Part shown: one piece after another, positions 7,594 through 15,096 of the stretch
How the letters are laid out: each line of letters opens with the position of its first letter
Numbering within the stretch: position 1 is the first letter of the stretch
Position numbers and translations under genes: made by a program
The notes under the pieces: generated by a model
What the model saw: only the letters and a program-made list of their open reading frames with translations
Database searches by the model: none
What the model was told of the DNA's origin: nothing
From: Bryocella elongata
GTDB taxonomy: Bacteria > Acidobacteriota > Terriglobia > Terriglobales > Acidobacteriaceae
Direction of reading: 5' to 3'
Assembly (NCBI RefSeq): GCF_900108185.1
Contig: NZ_FNVA01000007.1
Location: forward strand, 186,001 to 250,000
Length of the DNA: 64,000 nucleotides

Positions 7594-9249
7594 TCAGCGG
7601 TGGCTGTAGGGCTTGCTCAGCTCCACGAGGTTTGCCTGGCGAAGGAAGTCGCGCAGGACTACGGACAGCGTTGCCGCCGTCTCCGATGGCTCAGAGCTGG
7701 TGTCGCCTGTGTCGATGCGAAGAAGAACCGGTACCGGTCGCGACGCATCTGCCTCGAGCGGAAGCCCCCGGTGTGGGCGGGCATAGACCATGGTGACGTG
7801 ATTGGACGACGTGTTGAACTCGCTGCAGGTGCCTCCGTCGCAGACGGAAGAGGCCTCGAGCCACTGCATCGTGCCGCTCATGTAGGTGAATCCGGAAAAT
7901 TGTGTCTTCCCGCCGGGGGTGTCGGCGTCGATCTGGCCATGCCACGCAGGATCCTGCCCGCGGGTCATGTGGCAGACTTCAACGTCGTGAACGTCCAGCA
8001 CGGGCGAAAACCCAAGCTTGATGTGCGGAGAGCCTGACTCCGGCCCGGCGTATTCGCCCCACGTGTACACCACGACGCCGTCCAGCAGGGAATCGTCATA
8101 GCGGTCCACGAGGCGGTAGTTGCCAATGTGATCGGGCAGCCGCGGGATCACCCGCGCCGTCACCGGCTCCTCCGCGTGAAGATGCGTGTACTCCGCGGCG
8201 AACAGGACGCCGAGGACGATCAACGCGGCGCCACGGATCAGGAACGGCCGCAGCGGTGTCGTGTCCGGAGCAGAAGGCTCCGCAGCAGGCCGCAGGTCCG
8301 AAGGCTTCTCCCTTAGGTAGTTCACCACCGTGAAGAAGATGCCCAGCGCAATCATGAACAGCGTGCCGCCGATCAGGTAGTCGGCCATCTCGCCCTTGGT
8401 TTGCAGCCACGGATAGGGCAGCGCGATCTTGTAGTAGACGACCAGCAGGCAGAGCCGCAGCAGGTTGAACAGGTAGCCCAGCATCACGGAGCCCAGCACT
8501 ACCGGCGCATAGACGAACCAGCGGAACCGGTAGACGTAGCTGACCACGATCGCGGCCAAGCCCAGCGTGATCGATCCGCGAATGCCGTTGCAGCCCGGCG
8601 CGATGAACATGCCGAAGTTGGGCGTGAACATCAGCCGCAGGCGGTCGGCGGTCAGCGGAGTGCGAAGCAGGTGGGCAAACGAACGCGCCACCTGGGCGGA
8701 GATGTACTGCAGGGGAAGGTCGACGCGGCGGCTGAAGGTCTGCGGCACCGGAATCACAGCCCACATCAGCAGCACAGGAAACCAGCAGCGGCGGAGCAGA
8801 TCACGGCCACCCAGCGCGAGCACCAGGCCAAGCGCATACATCACCGCTACAAGGGGCAGCGGTGGAATCTGCAGAAGCCATCCCTTGTTCACGGTGATGA
8901 CCAGCAGTGTCTGATCGCGAACAAAGACAACCATCGCCCAGAACACCAGCAGAGCAATGCCCCACCAGGTTCCGCGCGTGTTCCAGCCCGCACTTCGCCA
9001 AGCGCGAAGGATCAGGGCAAAGCAGACCAGGGGAATTAGAGCCCCCATGGACTTCAGGTCGTCTGTAAGCCAGAAGTTCGCGAGACGTATCGCCGAAGGC
9101 CATACGAGGAAGCCGGCGGCAATCCAGGAGAGCCCTGCGGTTCCCAGGATGAGAGAAAGACGAAGAGACGAGGGTAGGGATTCAGCGCGGCCGGAGGGCT
9201 CTGGCTGACGCGCCGCCGCCCAATCCATCGCGCTGTGGGATTCTGACAC
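7594..9249 (-). CDS. Exosortase (XrtJ-like) fused to an EpsI-type C-terminal domain
   Basis: A 551-residue polytopic membrane protein. Residues 30-310 contain about eight hydrophobic segments with the exosortase catalytic Cys motif APGCNGIRG (Cys220) and the downstream Arg (LLRLC, Arg265). Residues 330-551 form a periplasmic EpsI-like domain (IPRLPDHIGNYRLVDRY, then EVCHMTRG). Exosortases cleave short C-terminal motif-TM-basic sorting signals and transfer the protein to the envelope or an exopolysaccharide. The usual third catalytic residue, His, is not obvious; ADYLIGG occupies that region. The small gene directly upstream encodes the likely substrate. The XrtJ assignment is from family knowledge and the partner, not from a search. 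Confidence 0.85.
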   Translation of the reverse strand: MSESHSAMDWAAARQPEPSGRAESLPSSLRLSLILGTAGLSWIAAGFLVWPSAIRLANFWLTDDLKSMGALIPLVCFALILRAWRSAGWNTRGTWWGIALLVFWAMVVFVRDQTLLVITVNKGWLLQIPPLPLVAVMYALGLVLALGGRDLLRRCWFPVLLMWAVIPVPQTFSRRVDLPLQYISAQVARSFAHLLRTPLTADRLRLMFTPNFGMFIAPGCNGIRGSITLGLAAIVVSYVYRFRWFVYAPVVLGSVMLGYLFNLLRLCLLVVYYKIALPYPWLQTKGEMADYLIGGTLFMIALGIFFTVVNYLREKPSDLRPAAEPSAPDTTPLRPFLIRGAALIVLGVLFAAEYTHLHAEEPVTARVIPRLPDHIGNYRLVDRYDDSLLDGVVVYTWGEYAGPESGSPHIKLGFSPVLDVHDVEVCHMTRGQDPAWHGQIDADTPGGKTQFSGFTYMSGTMQWLEASSVCDGGTCSEFNTSSNHVTMVYARPHRGLPLEADASRPVPVLLRIDTGDTSSEPSETAATLSVVLRDFLRQANLVELSKPYSHR

Positions 9250-9315
9250 GGGACACCTGCAGGTAGCAGGGCCTAACCAGCAGGCATTGAAGCCTGCGAG
9301 CTAAGCCCAGTCGGT

Positions 9316-9528
9316 TTACTTCGTGCGCGGCTGACGCCGTGCGCGGAAGCGACGACGCAGCTCAGACAGGCCGTAAGCTCCGCTCGCCATTCCCGCAAGA
9401 ATCACGGTTGGGTTTTCCGGAGAGCTGTCCGCGCATCCTCCCACGCTGTGCTGTGCCAGAGCGGGATGGGCAAGTACACACATGGTGAGAAGTACAGCAG
9501 CGACTGCAAAAAGCTTTTTCGACGACAT
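9316..9528 (-). CDS. Small TM-motif-TM protein, candidate exosortase substrate
   Basis: A 70-residue protein with an N-terminal signal peptide (VAAVLLTMCVLAHPALAQ), a short mature stretch with CADSSPENPTVILAG, a second hydrophobic run (MASGAYGL) and a basic tail (RRRFRARR). This order (signal, motif, TM, Arg-rich end) is that of exosortase sorting signals, and it fits the tiny XrtJ-associated TM-motif-TM family known from acidobacteria. GAGGAA lies 8 bases upstream of the ATG. The gene is 66 bases upstream of the exosortase gene and shares its promoter at 9655-9684, so enzyme and substrate are probably co-expressed. Confidence 0.8.
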   Translation of the reverse strand: MSSKKLFAVAAVLLTMCVLAHPALAQHSVGGCADSSPENPTVILAGMASGAYGLSELRRRFRARRQPRTK

Positions 9529-9654
9529 CGGACGGTTCCTCGGGTGGGGAGCTTGTGACGGCCCCCGTGGTCGGAGTCATCTCTAGCCACAAAAGAGTCG
9601 TGCCCCCTTCGGTATCAGGTGGCGGCGGATCTTCGGGAGCCAAGAAGTGTCTCC

Positions 9655-9684
9655 ATACTAGGGAGCCCCCGAAATCAAAGTCAA
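9655..9684 (-). promoter_or_regulatory. Sigma70-type promoter of the exosortase/small-substrate operon
   Basis: On the minus strand TTGACT (9684-9679), an 18-base spacer and TAGTAT (9660-9655). A start near 9648 would leave a ~120-base leader before the ATG at 9528. The leader can pair TTGTG with CACAA shortly before the start, but I recognise no known riboswitch. Confidence 0.55.
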
Positions 9685-9803
9685 GAAAAGTCATAGGGTA
9701 GTCATCTCTTTCTTCTCAAAGGGCCTCTCTTTGTGAGGCGCCCTCCTCGGAAGTGAGCGGGAAAGGTACAATCGTCGGTGGAACAGAGGAGGAATTCGCC
9801 CCC

Positions 9804-10388
9804 ATGGCATCGGTAATGGCAAGCATCGAGGCGCTGAAGGGAATCAACGACCAGCTGCGCAAGCGGATGGAGAAGACCGTTGACGACTATGGCGCCCACC
9901 TGGTGAGCGTCCGCACCGGCCGAGCCTCCGTCCACATGCTGGACGGGATCAAGGTCGACTACTACGGTTCGGAGGTGCCCATCTCGCAGGTGGCGCAGAT
10001 CATGACTCCGGAAGCCCAGCTCATCGAGGTCAAGCCCTGGGAGCAGCCCATGGTCGCCGCCATCGAGAAGGCAATCCGGACCTCGGGCAAGGGCTTCAAC
10101 CCCATGCACGATGGCAAGCTGATCCGCGTGCCCGTGCCGCCCATGAACGAAGAGCGCCGCCGCGACGCCGTCAAGCAGCTCGCCGGCGTCCTGGAAGACC
10201 ACAAGACCTCCATTCGCAACATCCGTCGCGATGGCAACGACGCCGTCAAGAAGGCTGCCAAGGATAAGCAGATCTCCGCCGACGACGAAAAGCGCGCCAA
10301 CGAAGAGATCCAGCAGCTCACCGATCAGGAGATCAAGCGGATCGAGGAGATGTTCAAGAACAAGGAAAAGGAAGTCATGACGATCTGA
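9804..10388 (+). CDS. frr: Ribosome recycling factor
   Basis: A 194-residue protein, close to the usual ~185. RRF hallmarks are present: RTGRASVHMLDGIKVDYYGSE, MTPEAQLIEVKPWE, an IRVPVPPMNEERRRD segment and the C-terminal helix (EIQQLTDQEIKRIEEMF). RRF works with EF-G to split post-termination ribosomes in the cytoplasm. I set the start at the ATG at 9804, 11 bases after AGAGGAGG; another ATG follows 12 bases later. A TACAAT at about 9765 could be the -10 of its promoter. It converges on folP across a shared hairpin. Confidence 0.95.
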   Translation: MASVMASIEALKGINDQLRKRMEKTVDDYGAHLVSVRTGRASVHMLDGIKVDYYGSEVPISQVAQIMTPEAQLIEVKPWEQPMVAAIEKAIRTSGKGFNPMHDGKLIRVPVPPMNEERRRDAVKQLAGVLEDHKTSIRNIRRDGNDAVKKAAKDKQISADDEKRANEEIQQLTDQEIKRIEEMFKNKEKEVMTI

Positions 10389-10407
10389 CGTCGTGCGCCT
10401 CCAGACA

Positions 10408-10439
10408 GACAAAGGCCCGCCATCTGGCGTGCCTTTGTC
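10408..10439. terminator. Terminator-like hairpin between frr and folP
   Basis: Arms GACAAAGGC (10408-10416) and GCCTTTGTC (10431-10439) with a 14-base loop, between the convergent stops at 10388 and 10449. The T-run is short. Confidence 0.6.
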
Positions 10440-10448
10440 GTCCGGTAC

Positions 10449-11396
10449 CTACTCTTCTTCGAACATCAGCGTCTGCCCGGCCATGAGCAACGCATCGGCG
10501 ACCGCGCAGGCCTCGCGGGCCGGCTGGACTTCGTGCACCCTGAGGATGTGCGTTCCGGCCAGCACTGCGGCGACGTGGCCGGCGGTGGTGGCAGTGCGGC
10601 GCGCGTCGGCCAGGCTCAGCTCTTCGCCCCGCGGCAGCACCTCGCGCACGGCATCGCCCAGGAAGCCCTTTCGCGAAAGCCCCAGCAGCAGTGGGCGACC
10701 CAGCTCATGCAGCCTGCCCAGCCCCGCCAGCAGGGTAAAGTTCTCCGCGCCGCGCTTGCCGAATCCGAAGCCCGGATCCACCATCATCCGCCGTGGTTCC
10801 ACGCCCATCGCTTCAGCCAGCGCCATGCGCTCCATCAGCCCGGCGAAGACCAGCGGCAGCACCTCGGAGGCCGGTAACGGAGGCTGCGATCTCCAGTCGC
10901 CGGGACGTCCCCGGGTATGCATCAGGATCAGCCCTGCGCCTGTGGTGGACACCACCTCGGCCATCTCATCGTCCCAGGTCAGTCCGCTTACGTCGTTGAT
11001 GACCTCGGCGCCCGCAGCCAGAGCGGCCCGAGCCGTCGCAGCGTGGTACGTATCCACCGAGATGATCGCGTCAGGCCGCACCTTCAGCACCGCTTCGAGC
11101 ACCGGGAGCAGCCGTCGCTGCTCTTCTGCCGTGGAGACCGGGTGGGCGCCGGGCCGGGTCGACTCCGCGCCCAGGTCGAGCAGGTCTGCCCCTGCGTCCA
11201 GCGCGGCCAGTGCGGTCGCGGCCGCCAGCTTCGCTCCGGCGCCATTCCCGCTGCCGGGCAGGCCATCGCCGGAAAAGCTGTCCGGCGTCAGGTTGACGAT
11301 CGCCATCAGCAGCGTCCGGTCTCCCACCAGGAGGGACCGGGTGCGCAGCCGCCATTCAAACAGGGGCCGGGCGGTAGATAGGGTGAGGTTGGACAT
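10449..11396 (-). CDS. folP: Dihydropteroate synthase
   Basis: A 315-residue TIM-barrel enzyme that condenses p-aminobenzoate with dihydropterin pyrophosphate in folate synthesis. The signature loops are present: NLTPDSFSGDG, DLGAESTRPGAHPVS, ISVDTYHA, VINDVSGL, DPGFGFGKR and LLGLSRKGFLG, with a closing RVHEV. The ATG at 11396 was chosen; the frame stays open for 25 codons upstream, but a short N-terminus fits the family better. No other folate gene adjoins it here; folD lies at about 50.2 kb. Confidence 0.95.
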   Translation of the reverse strand: MSNLTLSTARPLFEWRLRTRSLLVGDRTLLMAIVNLTPDSFSGDGLPGSGNGAGAKLAAATALAALDAGADLLDLGAESTRPGAHPVSTAEEQRRLLPVLEAVLKVRPDAIISVDTYHAATARAALAAGAEVINDVSGLTWDDEMAEVVSTTGAGLILMHTRGRPGDWRSQPPLPASEVLPLVFAGLMERMALAEAMGVEPRRMMVDPGFGFGKRGAENFTLLAGLGRLHELGRPLLLGLSRKGFLGDAVREVLPRGEELSLADARRTATTAGHVAAVLAGTHILRVHEVQPAREACAVADALLMAGQTLMFEEE

Positions 11397-11582
11397 AATC
11401 CGCGCGCTCAGTAGGGGTGGTTGAGGATCAAACGCCAAGGCTCCGTCGGGCGTACCGGATCCGATTCGCATTCGCGGAGAACATTTGTTCTCCTCGTCCC
11501 CGGAAAGTTACCGGAGGACAAGTCTTCATGCCAGACCAGCCGGGTGGCAGATGTTGCGGCAGACCGTTGTAGACTCGCTCCC

Positions 11583-13340
11583 ATGCGGAAACGGATAGCG
11601 ATACATGGGGCGCGGCGGTCGGCCGTTGCGGGGTGTCTTTTCGGCGTGTGCTTGGGAACAACTAGCCAGGTACTCGGTCAGATGCCGCATGCTACTCCGC
11701 GGACGCAGAGCGCGCCAACAAAACTTTCGCCTTCCCTCAGCTTCCCCACAGGATCTTCCACCGCAATGGGAACACAGGTTGCCAGCCTCGTCGCGCAGCC
11801 CGAGGTCAGCCGCGCCCACTGGGGTGTCGCAGTCATGGCGCTCGACGGCACGCCGCTCTACGGCTATGAAGAGGGCCAGTACTTCCGCCCCGCCTCCAAC
11901 GCCAAGCTCTTCACCTCGGTAGCGGCAACGCAGATGCTGGGCCTCGATAAGCGATTTACGACTACTGTGGTTGGACGTGGCGACATCGCCAACGGCGTAC
12001 TCCAGGGCGACCTCATCCTCAAGGGTGGTGGCGATGCCAACTTCGCCTCCGGCTACGTCCTGCCGTACACCCCCAAGGCGCAGCGGTCCGCCGATGCAAA
12101 GCCTGCAGGCCTCGCCGACTTCGATGACCTCGCAGCGCAGATCGCCGCGAAGGGCATCCGTGAGGTCGATGGCGACGTCGTCGGCGACGATACCCGATTC
12201 GAGTACGCGCCCTATCCGGCCGGCTGGTCCGAGGAGGACATGATGTGGGGCTACGGTGCTCCCGTCAGCGCGCTCACCGTGCACGACAGCCAGCTCGACC
12301 TCACCATCACTCCCGCGCCTGCGGGCACAAAGGCCTCGCCAACGATCGTCTTCGATCCCGCCGTCCCGTTCTACACGGTGAACGCAACGCCCATGGACGG
12401 CCACGTCTGGTCTGTCGGTACTCAGGATCTCAAACGAAACCAGGTCCTCGAGGACCGCGAGCCCTACGCGCGCGACTTCCACTTCTTCGGCTACGTGGAT
12501 GCCAGGCATGGCGCCTATACCGACGAGCTCGCGGTCGATCGCCCGGCGGAGTTCGCAGCCGCCGCGCTGAAGCAGGCGCTCGAGCAGCACGGCATCACGG
12601 TGAAGGGAAGCATCCGCGCCCAGCACTATCACTCCCAGTTCCTCGGCTCGGACTTCGAGGCCTCGCACGCTCTGCCCGCAGCAGCGCAGGTTCCGGGGCT
12701 GAACCCTTTTGCCGAAGCCGCTGACAGCCACTGCGACGCGCAGAGCGCAGCTGCGGTCGGCCAGCCCTCAGACCAAGAGCATCTCCTTGCTGAAAAGCAG
12801 TCCGTACCCTTTGCCGTCGACCTCAAGCTCACCATGAAGGAGTCGCAGAACCTGCACGCCGAGCTGATGCTTCGCAATATGGGCGTCAACCGCGATTGCA
12901 TGACAGGCCTCTATCTGCACACCGCTCTGGCGTGGGAACGTGCCTTCCTCACGCGCGAGGTGGGCCTCGACGGCGACGACTTCCAGCTCTTTGATGGCTC
13001 CGGCCTCAGCACGAAGGACCTCGTCACTCCCCGCGCCACCGCGCAGCTCCTGCTCTACGCTTCGAAGCAGCCATGGTTCGCGACGTGGAAGGACGCTCTG
13101 CCTGTCGCCGGCGTCGACGGCACCCTGCGCGCACGCTTCCCCGATGCTCCCTACAAGGGACACATCTTCGCCAAGACCGGCACGCTGGGCGAAAGCCGCG
13201 CTCTCTCGGGCTACCTTGAAACCGCCAGCGGCCGCACGGTCATCTTCTCGGTCATGGTCGACACGCACGCTCCCAGCGACGGCGGCTCGGACACGAAGGT
13301 GATGGACGCCATCGTGAAGGCGATCGCGGGGGCGTTTTAG
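11583..13340 (+). CDS. dacB: D-alanyl-D-alanine carboxypeptidase/endopeptidase, PBP4 (S13) family
   Basis: A 585-residue periplasmic penicillin-binding protein with an N-terminal signal peptide. The active-site motifs are SxxK (SNAK, Ser105 to Lys108 in PASNAKLF), SxN (SQN in KESQNLHAE) and KTG (FAKTGTLGE). These enzymes trim pentapeptides or cleave cross-links in peptidoglycan. The region before the SxN motif is long, as in S13 proteins, and includes an Ala/Gln-rich stretch around residue 385 (HALPAAAQVPG). No strong ribosome site precedes the ATG at 11583, so an upstream start cannot be excluded. Confidence 0.9.
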   Translation: MRKRIAIHGARRSAVAGCLFGVCLGTTSQVLGQMPHATPRTQSAPTKLSPSLSFPTGSSTAMGTQVASLVAQPEVSRAHWGVAVMALDGTPLYGYEEGQYFRPASNAKLFTSVAATQMLGLDKRFTTTVVGRGDIANGVLQGDLILKGGGDANFASGYVLPYTPKAQRSADAKPAGLADFDDLAAQIAAKGIREVDGDVVGDDTRFEYAPYPAGWSEEDMMWGYGAPVSALTVHDSQLDLTITPAPAGTKASPTIVFDPAVPFYTVNATPMDGHVWSVGTQDLKRNQVLEDREPYARDFHFFGYVDARHGAYTDELAVDRPAEFAAAALKQALEQHGITVKGSIRAQHYHSQFLGSDFEASHALPAAAQVPGLNPFAEAADSHCDAQSAAAVGQPSDQEHLLAEKQSVPFAVDLKLTMKESQNLHAELMLRNMGVNRDCMTGLYLHTALAWERAFLTREVGLDGDDFQLFDGSGLSTKDLVTPRATAQLLLYASKQPWFATWKDALPVAGVDGTLRARFPDAPYKGHIFAKTGTLGESRALSGYLETASGRTVIFSVMVDTHAPSDGGSDTKVMDAIVKAIAGAF

Positions 13341-13373
13341 CTGCCGTGGCTCGGCGGTTGTTTCAGGATGTTG

Positions 13374-13459
13374 GTTGTTCGGTGTTGGATGTCGGGTCCG
13401 GGTCGGCGACGCGGCAGGAACGAACCACACCCAACATCGAATACCCAACACCCAACAAC
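13374..13459. repeat. Intergenic inverted repeat (GTTGTTSGGTGTTGG arms)
   Basis: Left arm at 13374-13388 and right arm at 13445-13459 are complementary at 14 of 15 positions, and extra GTTGG/CCAAC words surround both. The element fills the gap between the convergent dacB-type gene and the small gene at 13468. It has the same design as the arms at 4148-4321 and 53775-53859. Confidence 0.75.
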
Positions 13460-13467
13460 GGACTTTC

Positions 13468-13719
13468 TCAGCGCACCGTATGCTTCTTGATGTATTCGCG
13501 CAGCTGCAGATTGAGCTCCAGGGACTTCTGCACCCCGGAGTCCAGCATGCGCAGCCAGTCGGCGGCAGGCTCTTTGAGGTCCGCCATGGAGAGCAGGTAG
13601 CTGGTCTGGACGATGATCTCGAGCGCATTGGAAAGATCATGCGCGAGGCGGCGGATCTCCAATGCGAGGTCCTCGGGAATGGCCTGCTGTTCGGGATTGT
13701 TCCCGGTGGGTGTCGTCAT
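13468..13719 (-). CDS. Small protein resembling a histidine-kinase DHp (HisKA-like) helix pair
   Basis: An 83-residue soluble protein. Residues 20-80 read as two amphipathic helices, the first containing LAHDLSNALEIIVQTSYLL, which resembles an H-box with a candidate phospho-accepting His followed by Asp. No ATPase (N, G1, G2) motifs follow, so it could be only the dimerisation/phosphotransfer half. It may act as a stand-alone phosphotransfer or dimerisation protein; that is inference. No response regulator adjoins it. Confidence 0.6.
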   Translation of the reverse strand: MTTPTGNNPEQQAIPEDLALEIRRLAHDLSNALEIIVQTSYLLSMADLKEPAADWLRMLDSGVQKSLELNLQLREYIKKHTVR

Positions 13720-13851
13720 GGTGCGGCGAGCGGCTCCAGTGGTTAGGATGTCTGCGGTTGAACGAGGCCCGGGCGCGCCGTAACGGCCGTCCCGGCACTC
13801 CTCACATGAGTCGTCGCGTATCGAGGGAAAGTGTACTCCAGCCCGTTTCGA

Positions 13852-13880
13852 TTGACAGCCCGCGCCGCGTTTGGGACACT
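13852..13880 (+). promoter_or_regulatory. Promoter of tRNA-Leu
   Basis: Perfect -35 TTGACA (13852-13857), 17-base spacer and GACACT (13875-13880) as -10. A start near 13887 would give a 40-base 5' leader before the mature tRNA at 13927. Confidence 0.6.
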
Positions 13881-13926
13881 AAGAGAGCACTCGTAGTGGA
13901 GCGCCTTTTGCGCCAGCAGTGAGTGA

Positions 13927-14013
13927 GCCGAAGTGGCGGAATTGGCAGACGCGCATGGTTCAGGTCCATGTACTCGCAAGGGTGTGAAGGTTCGAGTCCT
14001 TTCTTCGGCACCA
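13927..14013 (+). tRNA. tRNA-Leu (anticodon CAG)
   Basis: The acceptor arms GCCGAAG (13927-13933) and CTTCGGC (14003-14009) pair perfectly, with discriminator A and an encoded CCA (14011-14013). The D-arm has GTGGCGGAATTGG. The anticodon stem CATGG/CCATG encloses TTCAGGT, giving CAG. A long variable arm and the T-arm (GGTTCGAGTCC) follow. The 87-base class II shape fits tRNA-Leu, which reads CUG, a frequent codon in this high-GC genome. Confidence 0.95.
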
Positions 14014-14048
14014 ACGATTTCCCAGACATCTTGATTCCTGAAGTCAAG

Positions 14049-14097
14049 CAGACCGCAGGTGGCCGTTCCAATCGGGAACAGTGCCATCTGCGGTCTG
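14049..14097 (+). terminator. Large hairpin downstream of tRNA-Leu, probable terminator
   Basis: Outer arms CAGACCGCAG (14049-14058) and CTGCGGTCTG (14088-14097) enclose TGGC/GCCA and an inner GTTCC/GGAAC stem. A mixed pyrimidine stretch (AGTCTTTCCTC) follows, so termination is likely but not a classic U-tract. Confidence 0.55.
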
Positions 14098-14303
14098 AGT
14101 CTTTCCTCGCGACAACCTGAAGCACTTGCTTCAGCTGGCCGATGAAGTGTCTGCCGAAGACGCGGCGATGCCATACCGGCACAGCAGCGGCTCTTCCGGT
14201 GCAACCTTCGTTCGCGAGCCGTCCCCGTTCGGGGATGGTGCGACAGGATGCCCCGGAGACAACCTGTTCATGGACAGTTTGTTCGACAAAGGGGGCCAGT
14301 CTG

Positions 14304-14420
14304 ATGCATGACCTATTGGTTGCCGGTGCGTTCCTTCTGATGGTCTTTTCGCCCTGCCTCGTGGCAATGCGGACAGGAATCGGAAGCGCGAACCACATCG
14401 AAGAAAAGATTTACGAGTAG
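14304..14420 (+). CDS. 38-residue single-pass membrane miniprotein
   Basis: ATG at 14304 is preceded by AAAGGGGG (14288-14295) with an 8-base spacer, a good ribosome-binding site. The 38-residue product has one hydrophobic helix (LLVAGAFLLMVFSPCLVAM) and a charged tail ending in HIEEKIYE. There is no cleavable signal motif. Function is unknown; such peptides often modulate membrane complexes, but nothing here points to a partner. It stands alone, and a strong terminator follows at 14494. The evidence is the ribosome site, the clean TM and the terminator. Confidence 0.45.
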   Translation: MHDLLVAGAFLLMVFSPCLVAMRTGIGSANHIEEKIYE

Positions 14421-14493
14421 CTCAGGGAAAAAACAGTCCCAACGCTCTTACGAGATCGACGTTGCCAGCCTCGGCCAGAGGCACAAAGCAAGC

Positions 14494-14525
14494 AGGGCAG
14501 CCTAACCGGCTGCCCTCTTTCTTTT
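14494..14525 (+). terminator. Rho-independent terminator
   Basis: Arms GGGCAGCC (14494-14502) and GGCTGCCC (14508-14515) followed by TCTTTCTTTT. It lies after the miniprotein at 14304 and before the convergent DUF2251 gene. Confidence 0.8.
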
Positions 14526-14563
14526 GGCCGCAGCTGCTGCCCCGCAAGCGTCGCTCGGCGCAG

Positions 14564-14983
14564 CTATTCGTACAGCGCAGCTTCGAAGCGGGAGAGAGTC
14601 GCATCCTCCCACGCATGGCTGCTGGCCCGCCATCCCCCCGGACGGCCCGAATCATCGAGGAAGTTCGGAAAGTTGTTGCGGCAGAAGCTCGTCCGCGCGG
14701 CGAAGTTCATGTACGCCTGCGCTGAGCCTTCCACGTACAGCACGCACTCCTGCCCGTCGCGCGACCATTGCACGCTGGCAAGGTACTCGCGCGCGGGATC
14801 GGTGGTCTCGCCGTTGTTGTAGACCAGCATCGCGTCGAGGATCGCGCTCTCGTCGGCACGCGTGCGGTCGTAGGCATAGACATAGCCGGTCGGGCCTTCG
14901 TCCTCAAAGACAAGCGCCCACGGCGGACTCGGAGAATCGGAAGAGAACCACGCCTTGCCCCGGCGGAAGGTAAAAGAATCCAT
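14564..14983 (-). CDS. DUF2251 family protein
   Basis: A 139-residue soluble protein without signal peptide. The features FVFRRG-like start, ALVFEDEGPTGYVYAYD and ILDAMLVYNNGE match my recollection of the DUF2251 family, whose biochemical role is unknown. The C-terminal half is rich in aromatics (YMNFAARTSFCRNNFP). It is transcribed alone and starts next to the inverted repeat at 15006-15055. Confidence 0.7.
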   Translation of the reverse strand: MDSFTFRRGKAWFSSDSPSPPWALVFEDEGPTGYVYAYDRTRADESAILDAMLVYNNGETTDPAREYLASVQWSRDGQECVLYVEGSAQAYMNFAARTSFCRNNFPNFLDDSGRPGGWRASSHAWEDATLSRFEAALYE

Positions 14984-15005
14984 AGGAACAAGTTAACAGC
15001 AGAGG

Positions 15006-15055
15006 AGCAGAACAGCAGAACAGCTGTTCGGATCGGACTGTTCTGCTGTTCTGCT
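15006..15055. repeat. 18-bp perfect inverted repeat made of CAGAACAG octamers
   Basis: Arms AGCAGAACAGCAGAACAG (15006-15023) and its exact complement (15038-15055), loop 14 bases. The words are the same octamers as at 4148-4211 and 4290-4321, 10 kb away. Here the element lies between divergent starts (14983 on - and 15097 on +), so it is not tied to 3' ends only. Confidence 0.9.
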
Positions 15056-15096
15056 AACCGCTGTCCTGCTGCAAGCAGGTATCCTCAAAGTCAGTC

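Noticed and set aside
13802-14398. 198-codon frame over the tRNA-Leu region on the minus strand
   Set aside because: It runs through the antisense of the tRNA; the familiar KKGLEPSH-like text is a known artefact of translating tRNA-adjacent DNA.
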